Below are positions 21,861-30,182 of a stretch of DNA of 30,182 nucleotides, piece after piece. A program made the translations under genes and the position numbers. Within the stretch, counting starts at the first letter, position 1. Every line of letters begins with the position of its first letter. The stretch lies in NCBI GenBank assembly GCA_030152225.1, contig JASLHL010000148.1:1-30182 (forward strand), written 5' to 3'. Origin of the DNA: Flavobacterium sp. (lineage in GTDB: Bacteria; Bacteroidota; Bacteroidia; Flavobacteriales; Flavobacteriaceae). The notes under the pieces were generated by a model. It searched no databases. It was not told the DNA's origin and was given only the letters and a program-made list of their open reading frames with translations.

Positions 21861-22973
21861 ATGAAATACTATATTATAGCAGGAGAAGCGTCCGGTGATT
21901 TACACGGCGCAAATTTAATGAAATCCATTTATGCCAAAGATCCTCAAGCGGAAATTCGCTTCTGGGGAGGTGATTTGATGCAAAAAGTGGGCGGAACATT
22001 GGTCAAACATTATAAAGAGTTAGCTTTTATGGGGTTTGTTGAAGTGGTCCAAAATCTTCGTACAATCCTAAAAAACATCTCTTTTTGTAAAAAAGATATT
22101 ACCACTTTTGCACCAGACGTTTTGATCTTTATTGATTATCCTGGTTTTAATATGCGTATTGCGCAATGGGCCAAAATACAACGAATCCCTACCCATTATT
22201 ATATTTCTCCTCAAATTTGGGCATGGAAGGAAAATCGCATCAAAGCCATTAAACGCGATGTGGATTTTATGTATGTAATCTTGCCTTTTGAGAAGGATTT
22301 TTACGAAAAGAAACACCATTATCCTGTCACTTTTGTAGGGCATCCCTTAATTGATGAAATTGAGGAATTCCGCAGTCGTGAAAAAGTTGATTTTCGCCAA
22401 AAATATCACTTGGATGAACGCCCAATTATTGCATTATTACCTGGAAGTAGAAAGCAAGAGATTAAACGCCTTTTAGGTGAAATGCTTTCGGTAGTACAAA
22501 ATCACCCCGAATATCAATTTGTTATTGCTGGAGCACCTGGACAAGAGCCTGAGTTTTATGCGCAATTTTTAAAAGGACAAAACATCTCCTTTATTACCAA
22601 TGATACCTATGCTTTGTTGGATGTGGCTTATGCTGCTTTAGTAACTTCAGGAACAGCGACATTGGAAACGGCTTTGTTTAAGGTTCCTCAGGTTGTTTTA
22701 TATAAAGGAAATACTATTTCATACGAGATCGCTAAGCGAATTATTACCTTAAAATACATTTCTTTGGTTAATTTAATCATGGATGAGGAGGTTGTTGTGG
22801 AACTGATTCAACATGATTGTAATGCGAAAAGAATCGCTTTAGAATTTGAAAAAATTGTCAAAAGTGAAAAAAGAGCCAAAATTTTGTTGGATTATGAAAA
22901 ATTAATTCATAATTTAGGCGGTCGTGGGGCTAGTGATTTAGCCGCTGCGGAGATTATTAAAAATTCTAATTGA
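21861..22973 (+). CDS. lpxB: Lipid-A-disaccharide synthase LpxB
   Basis: 370 residues, family GT19, normal length. It joins UDP-2,3-diacylglucosamine and lipid X into lipid A disaccharide phosphate at the inner face of the inner membrane. Family marks: GEASGDLHGANLM (8-20), FMGFVEVVQN, FIDYPGFNMR, YYISPQIWAWK, VGHPLIDE, LLPGSRKQEI and SGTATLETALF near the end. The start abuts the stop of the upstream small gene. It confirms a Gram-negative organism making lipid A. Confidence 0.97.
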   Translation: MKYYIIAGEASGDLHGANLMKSIYAKDPQAEIRFWGGDLMQKVGGTLVKHYKELAFMGFVEVVQNLRTILKNISFCKKDITTFAPDVLIFIDYPGFNMRIAQWAKIQRIPTHYYISPQIWAWKENRIKAIKRDVDFMYVILPFEKDFYEKKHHYPVTFVGHPLIDEIEEFRSREKVDFRQKYHLDERPIIALLPGSRKQEIKRLLGEMLSVVQNHPEYQFVIAGAPGQEPEFYAQFLKGQNISFITNDTYALLDVAYAALVTSGTATLETALFKVPQVVLYKGNTISYEIAKRIITLKYISLVNLIMDEEVVVELIQHDCNAKRIALEFEKIVKSEKRAKILLDYEKLIHNLGGRGASDLAAAEIIKNSN

Positions 22974-23001
22974 AAATCTACTATGTAAAAACCCATTTGC
23001 T

Positions 23002-23607
23002 ATGAAAAATAAAACAGTACTTTCTTCCATTTTATTAGGTTTGAGCGTTATCTGCTCAAGTTATACGCATGCCGCAACAACGGATAAAGAGAACCCAGGT
23101 AAAAAGAAAGAAACACTTGTTTTAAAAGAGAGTAAAAAAACAGATGAGGAGATTAGAAATCAATTGGATTCGCTTTTAGAAGAAATGAGCACGACAAAAA
23201 ATGCGGATGCTGAATTATCTGATATGGTGTTGAGTACCGCTTTTGATTTTGAAGGGGTGCGTTATCGCTTTGGCGGAACAACACGTAGTGGACTTGATTG
23301 CTCAGGATTAGTTGTCAATGCTTTTAATGATACTTCTGTTAACCTACCAAGAAATTCGAGTGCTATGGCGAAAGTTGGAGATAAAGTCTCCAAAAACCAA
23401 GCGCAAAAAGGAGATTTGATTTTCTTTAGAACAGGTAGAGGACCTAGAATTAGTCATGTTGGCATTGTTACAGAAGTACTCGATGATGAAATTAAATTCA
23501 TTCATTCTTCAACAACAAAAGGAGTAATTGTTTCTTCAACTAATGAAGATTACTATAAAAGAAGATTTGTTCAAATAAACCGAGTTTTGATGGATCAAAA
23601 TATCTAA
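23002..23607 (+). CDS. Exported NlpC/P60 peptidoglycan hydrolase
   Basis: 201 residues with a Sec signal peptide (cut likely after THA near residue 24), a lysine-rich helical linker at about 30-70, and an NlpC/P60 domain (C40) at about 75-195. The catalytic triad is visible: C100 in LDCSG, H152 in SHVGIV and H168 in FIHSS. RYRFGGTTRSG precedes the cysteine as usual. It should cut D-Glu-meso-DAP or related peptide bonds in the wall. It starts 28 bases after lpxB. A weak promoter-like pattern, TTG-N19-CCCATTTG, lies just upstream, so it may be read both from the lpxB unit and on its own. Confidence 0.92.
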   Translation: MKNKTVLSSILLGLSVICSSYTHAATTDKENPGKKKETLVLKESKKTDEEIRNQLDSLLEEMSTTKNADAELSDMVLSTAFDFEGVRYRFGGTTRSGLDCSGLVVNAFNDTSVNLPRNSSAMAKVGDKVSKNQAQKGDLIFFRTGRGPRISHVGIVTEVLDDEIKFIHSSTTKGVIVSSTNEDYYKRRFVQINRVLMDQNI

Positions 23608-23655
23608 ATCAAAGCTTCGACACAGCAGTGGAGAGAATTTTGATGTACTCAGTCA

Positions 23656-25680
23656 ATGAGGCCATTAAAATTCTCTTTTTTGTTTTATGCTACTGCGGTT
23701 ATGCTCGGTATAGGGTGTAAGCCGCATGTAAACATATGGATTATTCTAGCTGTCTTCTTCGCATCGATCCTATTGCTTGCTCTCAGTATTCGCTCTACGC
23801 GTACTTGGCTCTATCTACCACGTGTCTTTTATTTTGTAGGCTTTCTTTTTTATAGCCTGTGTTTTTGTACTGGTTTTCTGGCAACTCAATTTGCAGATTG
23901 GCGCAGTCAATGGAATAACTATGCGGAGACTGTTGTGGATCACAAACCCTATGTAATTCAGTTTCGCGTAGTAGAAAAGCAAAAAAGTCAAAGAAAACAA
24001 CAGCAGCCGGTGCTAGGTGAAACATCGCGTTTTCTCGTTGAAATAGAAGCGATTGATTCGCAAGTAACCCAAGGGAAAGCTACTGTTTTGCTAGTTGATC
24101 ACTCGACGACAGTAGAAAGTACTTGGACAACCGTTGGTTATTTTCAATCTTTCCGCTCGCCTGCCCATAGAGGACAACTTGATTATGGCATGTTGATGGA
24201 AGGTCGAGGCATTAGTAAGCAGCTGTATTGCAATCAAGTGTACAAGTTAGGAGAGGGGCGGGGATTTCATTTTCTTTTGTTTAAAATACGCGCTGGGCTA
24301 CTCCAACGTATAGCATCCAATGCCCAGATGTCTCAACAGACAAAAGCGATACTATTAGCTGTGTTACTAGGTGATCGTACTCAGTTAGATGAGAGTGTTG
24401 TGACTTCATTTCAACAGCTGGGGGTGATGCATGTTTTAGCTATTTCAGGCTTGCATATTGGTATTCTGTATATTTTCTTAAACCAATTGACCTATGTTGT
24501 AAAACGAAGCTATCGCTCCCTTATTATTTTGGCCGTTTTGTGGTTATTTGTTTTTCTTTCAGGATGTACACCCTCTGTTTTTCGGGCTGTTTTTATGTTT
24601 TCCTTGTTAACTATTGCCAGCGCCTGCAGGCGTAAGCAAAGCACACTAGAGATTGTGGGGATTACGTTATTTCTGAGCTTGCTTTTTTGTCCTGATTGGC
24701 TGTTTGATGTGGGGTTTCAGTTGAGTTATGCTGCTGTCTTGGGGATTATTTGGTTAATGCCATTGTTTAAAAAGTTGTACACCTCTAATAAGGTAGTCAA
24801 TTATTTTTTGGGATTGGTTTACGTCTCTTTTGTGGCTCAGTGTAGTGTGCTCCCTTTGCAGTTATACTATTTTCACTCCTTTTCACTAACCTTTTTGTTG
24901 AGTAATTTAGTAGTTGTTCCCTTGATTACCCTTTTGCTTATTTTAGGATTGTCTTTTTTGTGCTTTGGTTGGATGTTTGCTTGTGTTGAGGAATATTTAG
25001 GGTTGGCCATTGCGCATTTGATGCGTTTTGTGTTTTCGGTATTGGAGCTATTGACTCAAGGAAATATTTCACGATCTGATTGCTATCTGACCTCAGTACA
25101 GCTGACAGTTCTTTTTGTTTGTTTCTTCTTATTGGGTATTTTGTTTTATCGTCCGAGTATCAAGCGAATTAAAGGGGGAATCATTGTTTCTGTGCCGTTG
25201 GTGTTGCTTTGGGTATACCCGTTTATTTTCGAGAAGAAAGCAGCTGAATTTATCGTTGCTTCAACAAGTGCGAAGACAACACTGATGGTAGAATACCACA
25301 ACGAAATCTTAACTCTTTTTAGTGATAGTGTAGTTGAGCCAACTGTTTTACAAGGGTATCGAAACTATTTTCAACCCAAAGAAATTAAGAATGCTAAGGG
25401 ACAGGCTATTTACGCGATAGATGCGAATCGCTATCTGTTGGTTTTATCCCAATCAATGCCTTATTACGAGCTTTCCAGACGTTGTAATGTGCTGTACTTT
25501 CAAGAGAATTGTAAGGTAAATGGCAATCGTATTTTGGAGTGGCACCAACCCCAATACGTCATTTTGGGGAAGGGTATGATTAAAGGATATAAGAAGCGTA
25601 TTATGGAAAGTTGTCGAAAAAAAAATATCCCTTTTCACGATATGAGTGAAAAGGGATATTGGGTTTCTCAATTCTTTTGA
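23656..25680 (+). CDS. comEC: ComEC/Rec2-family DNA-uptake channel
   Basis: A 674-residue inner-membrane protein for passage of single-stranded DNA during transformation. The first helices and DUF4131 (an OB-like periplasmic domain, about 1-200) are followed by the Competence domain (about 230-500). That domain shows LLGDRTQLDESVVTSFQQLGVMHVLAISGLHIGI and LFCPDWLFDVGFQLSYAAVLGI, both typical. The C-terminal 130 residues do not show the metallo-beta-lactamase-like HxHxDH motif of Bacillus-type ComEC, as is usual for the shorter Bacteroidota form. The last 20 codons contain a strong hairpin that acts as a leftward terminator. The gene starts 48 bases after the NlpC/P60 gene. Confidence 0.9.
   Translation: MRPLKFSFLFYATAVMLGIGCKPHVNIWIILAVFFASILLLALSIRSTRTWLYLPRVFYFVGFLFYSLCFCTGFLATQFADWRSQWNNYAETVVDHKPYVIQFRVVEKQKSQRKQQQPVLGETSRFLVEIEAIDSQVTQGKATVLLVDHSTTVESTWTTVGYFQSFRSPAHRGQLDYGMLMEGRGISKQLYCNQVYKLGEGRGFHFLLFKIRAGLLQRIASNAQMSQQTKAILLAVLLGDRTQLDESVVTSFQQLGVMHVLAISGLHIGILYIFLNQLTYVVKRSYRSLIILAVLWLFVFLSGCTPSVFRAVFMFSLLTIASACRRKQSTLEIVGITLFLSLLFCPDWLFDVGFQLSYAAVLGIIWLMPLFKKLYTSNKVVNYFLGLVYVSFVAQCSVLPLQLYYFHSFSLTFLLSNLVVVPLITLLLILGLSFLCFGWMFACVEEYLGLAIAHLMRFVFSVLELLTQGNISRSDCYLTSVQLTVLFVCFFLLGILFYRPSIKRIKGGIIVSVPLVLLWVYPFIFEKKAAEFIVASTSAKTTLMVEYHNEILTLFSDSVVEPTVLQGYRNYFQPKEIKNAKGQAIYAIDANRYLLVLSQSMPYYELSRRCNVLYFQENCKVNGNRILEWHQPQYVILGKGMIKGYKKRIMESCRKKNIPFHDMSEKGYWVSQFF
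25617..25660 (-). terminator. Strong leftward terminator inside the comEC coding end
   Basis: AATATCCCTTTTCAC (25624-25638), loop GATATGA, GTGAAAAGGGATATT (25646-25660): a perfect 15-bp stem. On the minus strand it is followed by a T-run (A-run 25617-25625 on the plus strand). It ends the thioredoxin/POT transcript, whose last stop codon is at 25683, while lying wholly inside comEC codons. Confidence 0.85.
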
Positions 25681-25682
25681 GC

Positions 25683-26135
25683 TTATATTTTACTTAACAA
25701 TTGATCTGCTTTATGATAGCCTACGATTGTTTGTTTAACGTTGCTTTTTTCATCTAAGATAACCATAGTAGGATAACCCGGTACGCGCAAGAATAACGTT
25801 AATTCATGAGTAGCATTTCTTCCTTTTCTACTGGCATCATAGTTTGGGTTGCTGTATTTTTTACCATTGTAGGTAACGGTTTCATTTCCTTCTGCATTGA
25901 ACTTAACAGCGTAGTAATTTTTAGTGATATATGCTGCAAATTTAGCATCGGTAAAGGTATTACTATCTAACATTTTGCATGGGCCACACCAATCTGTATA
26001 TACATCCATAAAGATAGGTTTTGGATCTTTCTTTTGTGCTGCTAAAGCGTCATTCAATGACATCCATTTGATTTCTTGTGCCTGTGTGGTTAATCCAACC
26101 AAAAGCAGGGCAAATAAAAATACGATTTTTTTCAT
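25683..26135 (-). CDS. Exported thioredoxin-family protein
   Basis: 150 residues with a signal peptide (hydrophobic VFLFALLLVGL, cut likely after TQA at residue 19). The mature part is a thioredoxin domain: MDVYTDWCGPCKML with C50/C53 (WCGPC, the classical thioredoxin motif), and VPGYPTMVIL with the cis-proline. An extra loop of about 30 residues (NETVTYNGKKYSNPNYDASRKGRN) lies between the second strand and the following helix. Likely a periplasmic disulfide reductase or DUF255-like chaperone-associated thioredoxin. It begins 18 bases after the POT transporter stop and is probably co-transcribed with it; its stop is 2 bases from that of comEC. Confidence 0.9.
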   Translation of the reverse strand: MKKIVFLFALLLVGLTTQAQEIKWMSLNDALAAQKKDPKPIFMDVYTDWCGPCKMLDSNTFTDAKFAAYITKNYYAVKFNAEGNETVTYNGKKYSNPNYDASRKGRNATHELTLFLRVPGYPTMVILDEKSNVKQTIVGYHKADQLLSKI

Positions 26136-26153
26136 TTGTAATTAGGTTTGTTT

Positions 26154-28262
26154 TTATTTAACACCATGCATTAAGCGTTTCATAACTGGATTTAATGCAA
26201 TGACCAAAATACCTGCTACAATAGGAACAATAGTAAAAATTAAGAAGAAGCCCGATAACGAGTATTTTTCTGTAATATTTTCAATTTGTCCTCCAAGTTT
26301 AGCTGCTAAGTTGTTTCCAATTGCAATAGCTAAATACCACATACCAAACATAAATGCAATCATCCTCGCAGGAACAAGCTTAGAAACATAAGAAAGCCCT
26401 ACTGGTGAAGAGAATAACTCTCCTAAGGTATGAAATAAATACGCAAAAACAAGCCACATCATAGAAACTCTATTGCCTTCTGTGATTCCGTTTGCTCCAT
26501 AGGCTAACACACCAAATCCTAAAGCCATGATGATTAAACCTAATCCATACTTGATAGAGGCTGGAGGGTTGTATTTTGAATCCCATAGTTTGGAAACCAA
26601 AGAAGCAAAGGCAATAATAAAGAAAGAGTTCAGAATAGAAAACCACGAAGCAGTAATTTCTACCTGATTGTCTTTGATTTCTTTAATTTCAGCTTGAACA
26701 ATAGGTGCAGCTTCATTTTTAGATCCATAAGCAGCCACTAATTTTGCTTCTATTTCATCATCTAAAATATGGTAGGTTCCCAACTCCTCGTATATTTTAA
26801 TTGAGGTACCCACTTCAAATTCTCCTCGATTGGAAATGATGGTATTTTGTTCGACGATTTTAGCTCCTTCATTCGCTTGGAAAGCGGCAGAAATAGGTTG
26901 ATAGCTATACGTAGCCTGGTTATTCTCGTCGTATTTTGCTGTTCCATCTGCATTTAGTGCAGGTGTTTCTACCGTTTGGAAGTGTACTTGGTAGGCATGT
27001 GATGACCAATCACGGTCTAACATCCAGACCACTGCGCCCCAAACCCCTAAGAAGGTAAGACCTAATATAAGGTTGGATATCAAGGCTTTTTTATAGGTGC
27101 GCTTCGCTAAGATGATTAATACCCATGAAATTAAAGCCAAAGGAATAATTGTTAATAAGGTATTGAAAATCTTGAAGAGTAAAGCGGTATCTCCTGATAG
27201 CACTCGTTGTGTATTATCACGGGCGAAAATCACCAAAGAAGTTGCTCCTTGTTCAAAACTCATCCAGAAGAAAATAGTAAAGAAAGCAAAGATAATTACG
27301 GCAATCATTCGATCGCGTACTACTTTAGCATATCGCGCAATTCGCCAAATCACAAGGACTAAGAAAACGATTAAACCAAAGGCAATTCCTACGGTAGCTC
27401 CATCTTGTCCTAAAATAGTCTCTGGGAATAAGTTGATTCCCCCTACAATGCGGAATACATCGTCAAATGCATAGAGTAATCCAATAACAGTAACGATCGC
27501 AATGAGGATATAATCAATCGTTGTAAAAGGATTGCGTTTTAGTGAATCCTTTTCTTCAGGAGTCATATGTGTAGTATCAACCACTTCTTCTTTATCGCTT
27601 CTCACTTCTTTTGAAGGAACATCTCCAATATTGCCGAAGATCGGTTTAGCTAACCAGAATTGAAGCGTTCCCAATAGCATGAAGATTCCAGCTAATCCGA
27701 ATCCCCAGTGCCATCCGACGCGTTCACCTAGATAACCACAAAGCATCATACCAAAGAAAGCTCCTGCGTTTACGCCCATATAGAAGATGGTATAAGCACC
27801 ATCTTTTTTCTCAGGGAAAGACTTGTACATTTCCGAAAGAATAGAAGTCATATTGGGTTTAAAGAATCCTGTTCCGATTACCAAACAAGCCAAACCAATA
27901 TACATAAACGTTTCGCCTTCTAGTGCCATAGCAGCGTGTCCTAAGGTCATAATCAAAGAACCAACCACTACCGCCCATCGATACCCCATGTATTTATCCG
28001 CTAGGATACCCCCAAAAATAGGCGTAATATAAAGTAACATAGCATATGTTGCAAACAAAGCACCCGCATCTGCAACGTTCCAACCCCAACCGGTGTTGAT
28101 TCCGATTACGGACATGGTTAAGAATTGAATTAATAAAACTCTCATTCCATAGAATGAAAATCGTTCCCACATCTCTGTAAAGAATAACACAAATAAACCA
28201 GCCGGATGTCCAAGCACTTTCGTGTCAAAAAAGTTCGGCTGCGTAGTCGAGCTTGTCTGCAT
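26154..28262 (-). CDS. POT-family peptide:proton symporter with large soluble insertion
   Basis: 702 residues from ATG 28262; the frame extends 13 codons upstream but those are not family-like. It belongs to the proton-dependent oligopeptide transporter family (PTR2/POT), importing di- and tripeptides. E30-x-x-E33-R34-F35-x-x-Y38-G39 is the ExxERFxYYG proton/peptide motif. GTGFFKPNMTSI and FFWMSFEQGATSL are further POT signatures. Residues about 415-538 are a hydrophilic insertion (many Asn/Glu/Gln, likely extracytoplasmic) between late helices; this makes it much longer than the usual ~500. It lies next to another POT gene and ahead of a thioredoxin gene, as often in Flavobacteriia. Confidence 0.92.
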   Translation of the reverse strand: MQTSSTTQPNFFDTKVLGHPAGLFVLFFTEMWERFSFYGMRVLLIQFLTMSVIGINTGWGWNVADAGALFATYAMLLYITPIFGGILADKYMGYRWAVVVGSLIMTLGHAAMALEGETFMYIGLACLVIGTGFFKPNMTSILSEMYKSFPEKKDGAYTIFYMGVNAGAFFGMMLCGYLGERVGWHWGFGLAGIFMLLGTLQFWLAKPIFGNIGDVPSKEVRSDKEEVVDTTHMTPEEKDSLKRNPFTTIDYILIAIVTVIGLLYAFDDVFRIVGGINLFPETILGQDGATVGIAFGLIVFLVLVIWRIARYAKVVRDRMIAVIIFAFFTIFFWMSFEQGATSLVIFARDNTQRVLSGDTALLFKIFNTLLTIIPLALISWVLIILAKRTYKKALISNLILGLTFLGVWGAVVWMLDRDWSSHAYQVHFQTVETPALNADGTAKYDENNQATYSYQPISAAFQANEGAKIVEQNTIISNRGEFEVGTSIKIYEELGTYHILDDEIEAKLVAAYGSKNEAAPIVQAEIKEIKDNQVEITASWFSILNSFFIIAFASLVSKLWDSKYNPPASIKYGLGLIIMALGFGVLAYGANGITEGNRVSMMWLVFAYLFHTLGELFSSPVGLSYVSKLVPARMIAFMFGMWYLAIAIGNNLAAKLGGQIENITEKYSLSGFFLIFTIVPIVAGILVIALNPVMKRLMHGVK

Positions 28263-28363
28263 AAATTGTTGTTTTTTAAATTGGTTGAGAAAGATAACCA
28301 TTTTTATTTAGTAAAAAAGGCTATTTTTTTTGTTCTCAATAATTTTAGTAGAAAAATACTTGG

Positions 28364-29998
28364 TTATTTCTTATTTTCAATCGGTTTAATCACCAATTTG
28401 TCATAGATCATCAAGGTGATAACGGAGAATATACCAATTCCTACGATTACATACCAAATCTTATTTGGGTTGTACGTATTCCAAAGCATATCTACGATAT
28501 CCCAATGCGACATGCCTAGTTTTTGTTCGGCTAAGGCAAAATATTCATTCTTAGAGAAAGGGAAGTGTACTTGACTAATATCAATACTCTTAGCTATCGC
28601 AAAGTCTTTAAAGGATTGTATCACAGTAGGCCAATCTACAGATTCAGCTTTCAGATTGAATTGTTTTTCAAAAGCATTTATCGACATGTTTAGCGCTTTG
28701 GCTCCTTGTTCTATAAATTGTTCATGGCTGATTACTTCAGGCATGGGAACGTTGCGTGTTGCCATCTCTGTTTTTAATAGGGATAACTTGTCAGACCACG
28801 ACTGGTATAGGTTTCCTGAGATGTAATCCGTAACAAAGTAACTTGCTGCTACAGGTAAGAAGTAAGTTCCTTGGTACAAGCCATCTTTTCCTTTAGGCGT
28901 GATTAATGAAATAAACGAAGATACGGTTGGACTTGACATCATCTCCCCAATAGAGAAAATCATCGTTCCTAAAATAGTGAAAAGCGGATTGTTGGTATAG
29001 AAGGTTAATCCAACTCCAATACTCGCAATAATAGCTCCGCGGATTACGGCATTGATATGACGCATTTTAGTTACGAAATAAGAAATAGTTACCTGACAGA
29101 TGATAATCATAAACGAGTCAATATTGGTAAACCATTCGGGTTTCACTTGTCCATCTTGTGTCAATAAAGTTCCTAAGAAAGGTACATTTTCATTGATCCA
29201 TTCACTTAATACCGCAGAGTTAACCCAGTCTTCGATAAAGTTTGGTAATGTATTGAATAACTGATTAAACATGGTCCAAAACCCAATCATTAACAACAAT
29301 AAAATACCTAATCGGACGTCTTTTAAAGCTTCAAAAATACCTAGTATAGAATCCTTAATAGCTTTTGCGATAGAGTCTTTTGGTTTTTCTATTTTTGATT
29401 CTTTATAGAAAAAAAGTACGACGATTAAATTAATGGCGATTACTACAGCCGCTTGGATGAAGATGATATTCCAACCATACGTAGTGCGCAATCCCGATGA
29501 CATGGCAGGTCCAATAAACCCACCGATGTTTACCATCATGTAAAAGATACCGAAACCTAAGGTGCCCGTCGATTCATCGGTGTTACTTGCGATAATGGCT
29601 GATGCTACCGGTTTAAAGAAAGCTGCTCCTACTGCAACTAATAAAAAGGCAGCATAGACATTGGAGAACGCAGTTACTTCCCCAAGAAGGTAATAACCAG
29701 CAATCATGATAACAAAGGAAATAATCAATGAAATTTTATAGCCGATACGGTCAGCGATAACGCCAAAAAATAAAGGTAAGAAGTATAGGATTCCTACTAC
29801 ACCTCCCATAATACTTCCTTTTTGCACGTGGTCAAATCCCAATCCTCCCGTGTCGGTTGATCCAACTAAGTAAAGACCTAAAAGGGTATAGATTCCGTAC
29901 CAAGCCCAACGTTCCATAAGCTCCATAAAACTGGCAATCCAGAAATTTTTATTGAACGATCGCAAGGTCTGTCCAAAGGTTTTATTATTTTGTGACAT
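28364..29998 (-). CDS. POT-like MFS peptide transporter, second copy
   Basis: 544 residues, with about 12-14 membrane helices. The N-terminal ExxER motif is present as E26-L-M-E29-R30, followed by W31-A-W-Y34-G35, so W replaces the usual F. VGAAFFKPVASAII corresponds to the POT GTGxFKPN block. A polar segment of about 90 residues (about 410-500, MATRNVPMPEV to DIVDMLWNTYNP) precedes the last helix. The substrates are probably peptides, but the motif changes and low likeness to its neighbour suggest a different specificity. It lies 101 bases upstream of the other POT gene on the same strand; both may share a transcript. Confidence 0.85.
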   Translation of the reverse strand: MSQNNKTFGQTLRSFNKNFWIASFMELMERWAWYGIYTLLGLYLVGSTDTGGLGFDHVQKGSIMGGVVGILYFLPLFFGVIADRIGYKISLIISFVIMIAGYYLLGEVTAFSNVYAAFLLVAVGAAFFKPVASAIIASNTDESTGTLGFGIFYMMVNIGGFIGPAMSSGLRTTYGWNIIFIQAAVVIAINLIVVLFFYKESKIEKPKDSIAKAIKDSILGIFEALKDVRLGILLLLMIGFWTMFNQLFNTLPNFIEDWVNSAVLSEWINENVPFLGTLLTQDGQVKPEWFTNIDSFMIIICQVTISYFVTKMRHINAVIRGAIIASIGVGLTFYTNNPLFTILGTMIFSIGEMMSSPTVSSFISLITPKGKDGLYQGTYFLPVAASYFVTDYISGNLYQSWSDKLSLLKTEMATRNVPMPEVISHEQFIEQGAKALNMSINAFEKQFNLKAESVDWPTVIQSFKDFAIAKSIDISQVHFPFSKNEYFALAEQKLGMSHWDIVDMLWNTYNPNKIWYVIVGIGIFSVITLMIYDKLVIKPIENKK

Positions 29999-30085
29999 GA
30001 TAATAAAAGGTTGTTAAAATTAAGGAGTGTAATTTAATTCCTATATTTTATATAGCAATGCGTTCGGTGTTAAAAAAAGAGGCTA

Positions 30086-30116
30086 AAAAAGAAAAAGCGA
30101 CCAATTGGTCGCTTTT
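30086..30116 (-). terminator. Terminator of a leftward gene beyond the right edge
   Basis: AAAAGCGACCAATTGGTCGCTTTT (30093-30116) is a perfect 24-base palindrome, giving a 10-bp stem with an AATT loop. On the minus strand it runs into TTTTTCTTTTTT. The gene it serves must end near or beyond 30166. Confidence 0.75.
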
Positions 30117-30182
30117 GTGTTGTTTGATATAGAAAAAGTGTTGTATAATTTCTTCACTTCTTGCATTAATTTTTTAATGATT

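Noticed and set aside
30083..30181. Minus-strand open frame at the right edge (ending KKLMQEVKKLYNTFS...)
   Set aside because: It is open to the edge but its last third is the terminator hairpin itself. The other two frames also give plausible C termini (stops at 30174-30176 and 30166-30168), so the true frame cannot be decided.
1..30182. CRISPR array, insertion sequence, prophage or toxin-antitoxin system
   Set aside because: No regularly spaced repeats, transposase, integrase or phage-like genes were seen; the MORN-like lipoprotein is not evidence for a toxin-antitoxin pair.

Overview
This looks like ordinary chromosomal sequence from a low-GC member of the Bacteroidota, most likely a Flavobacteriaceae species; Myroides or a relative is a guess from protein style and cannot be proved here. 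The support is as follows. Several promoters fit the Bacteroidota pattern TTG-N19-TAnnTTTG. Clear Shine-Dalgarno sequences are scarce. One lipoprotein carries a K-E-E export signal after its lipid cysteine. A BlaI/BlaR1 pair has a TonB C-terminal domain fused to the peptidase. The gene repertoire is also typical (MiaE, a ComEC without a beta-lactamase-like tail, a long Prc, paired POT transporters). I see no phage, transposon, integron, CRISPR array or plasmid genes.

Layout. 1-0.9 kb: end of a cyclase-family gene followed by an MmcQ/YjbR protein. 0.9-3.8 kb: a leftward four-gene unit (lipoprotein, BlaI-type repressor, BlaR1-type M56 peptidase with TonB tail, exported unknown protein) with a recognisable promoter and a dyad over its start site. 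3.8-8.1 kb: helical protein of unknown function, miaE, a glycosyltransferase, an M20 dipeptidase and tRNA-Leu(UAG). 8.1-13.3 kb: a gene-poor 330-base stretch, a lipoprotein predicted to reach the cell surface, a DbpA-like RNA helicase with DEFD in place of DEAD, putP, and an exported CGHC thioredoxin-like protein. 13.3-17.3 kb: a large nitronate-monooxygenase-like protein of unknown function, an MscS channel and a membrane-anchored GH25 muramidase. 17.3-20.6 kb: leftward prc and an orphan oligopeptide-type ABC permease. 20.8-25.7 kb: rightward surE, small membrane protein, lpxB, NlpC/P60 hydrolase and comEC. 25.7-30 kb: leftward pair of POT-family peptide transporters and an exported thioredoxin.

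How they fit together. Much of the window serves the cell envelope and peptide use: lipid A synthesis (lpxB), peptidoglycan hydrolysis (GH25, NlpC/P60), periplasmic proteolysis (Prc), peptide uptake (two POT proteins, possibly the ABC permease) and dipeptide hydrolysis (M20). The BlaI/BlaR1 unit is probably an envelope-signal-responsive operon. Convergent genes often share compact hairpin terminators, and in two cases the hairpin lies partly or wholly inside the opposing coding sequence.

The strongest candidates for something under-described are the 595-residue FMN-barrel-like protein with a cysteine-rich C-terminal half, the repressor operon with its operator-like dyad, and the strong leftward terminator built into the last codons of comEC. 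No wholly new multi-gene system is evident.
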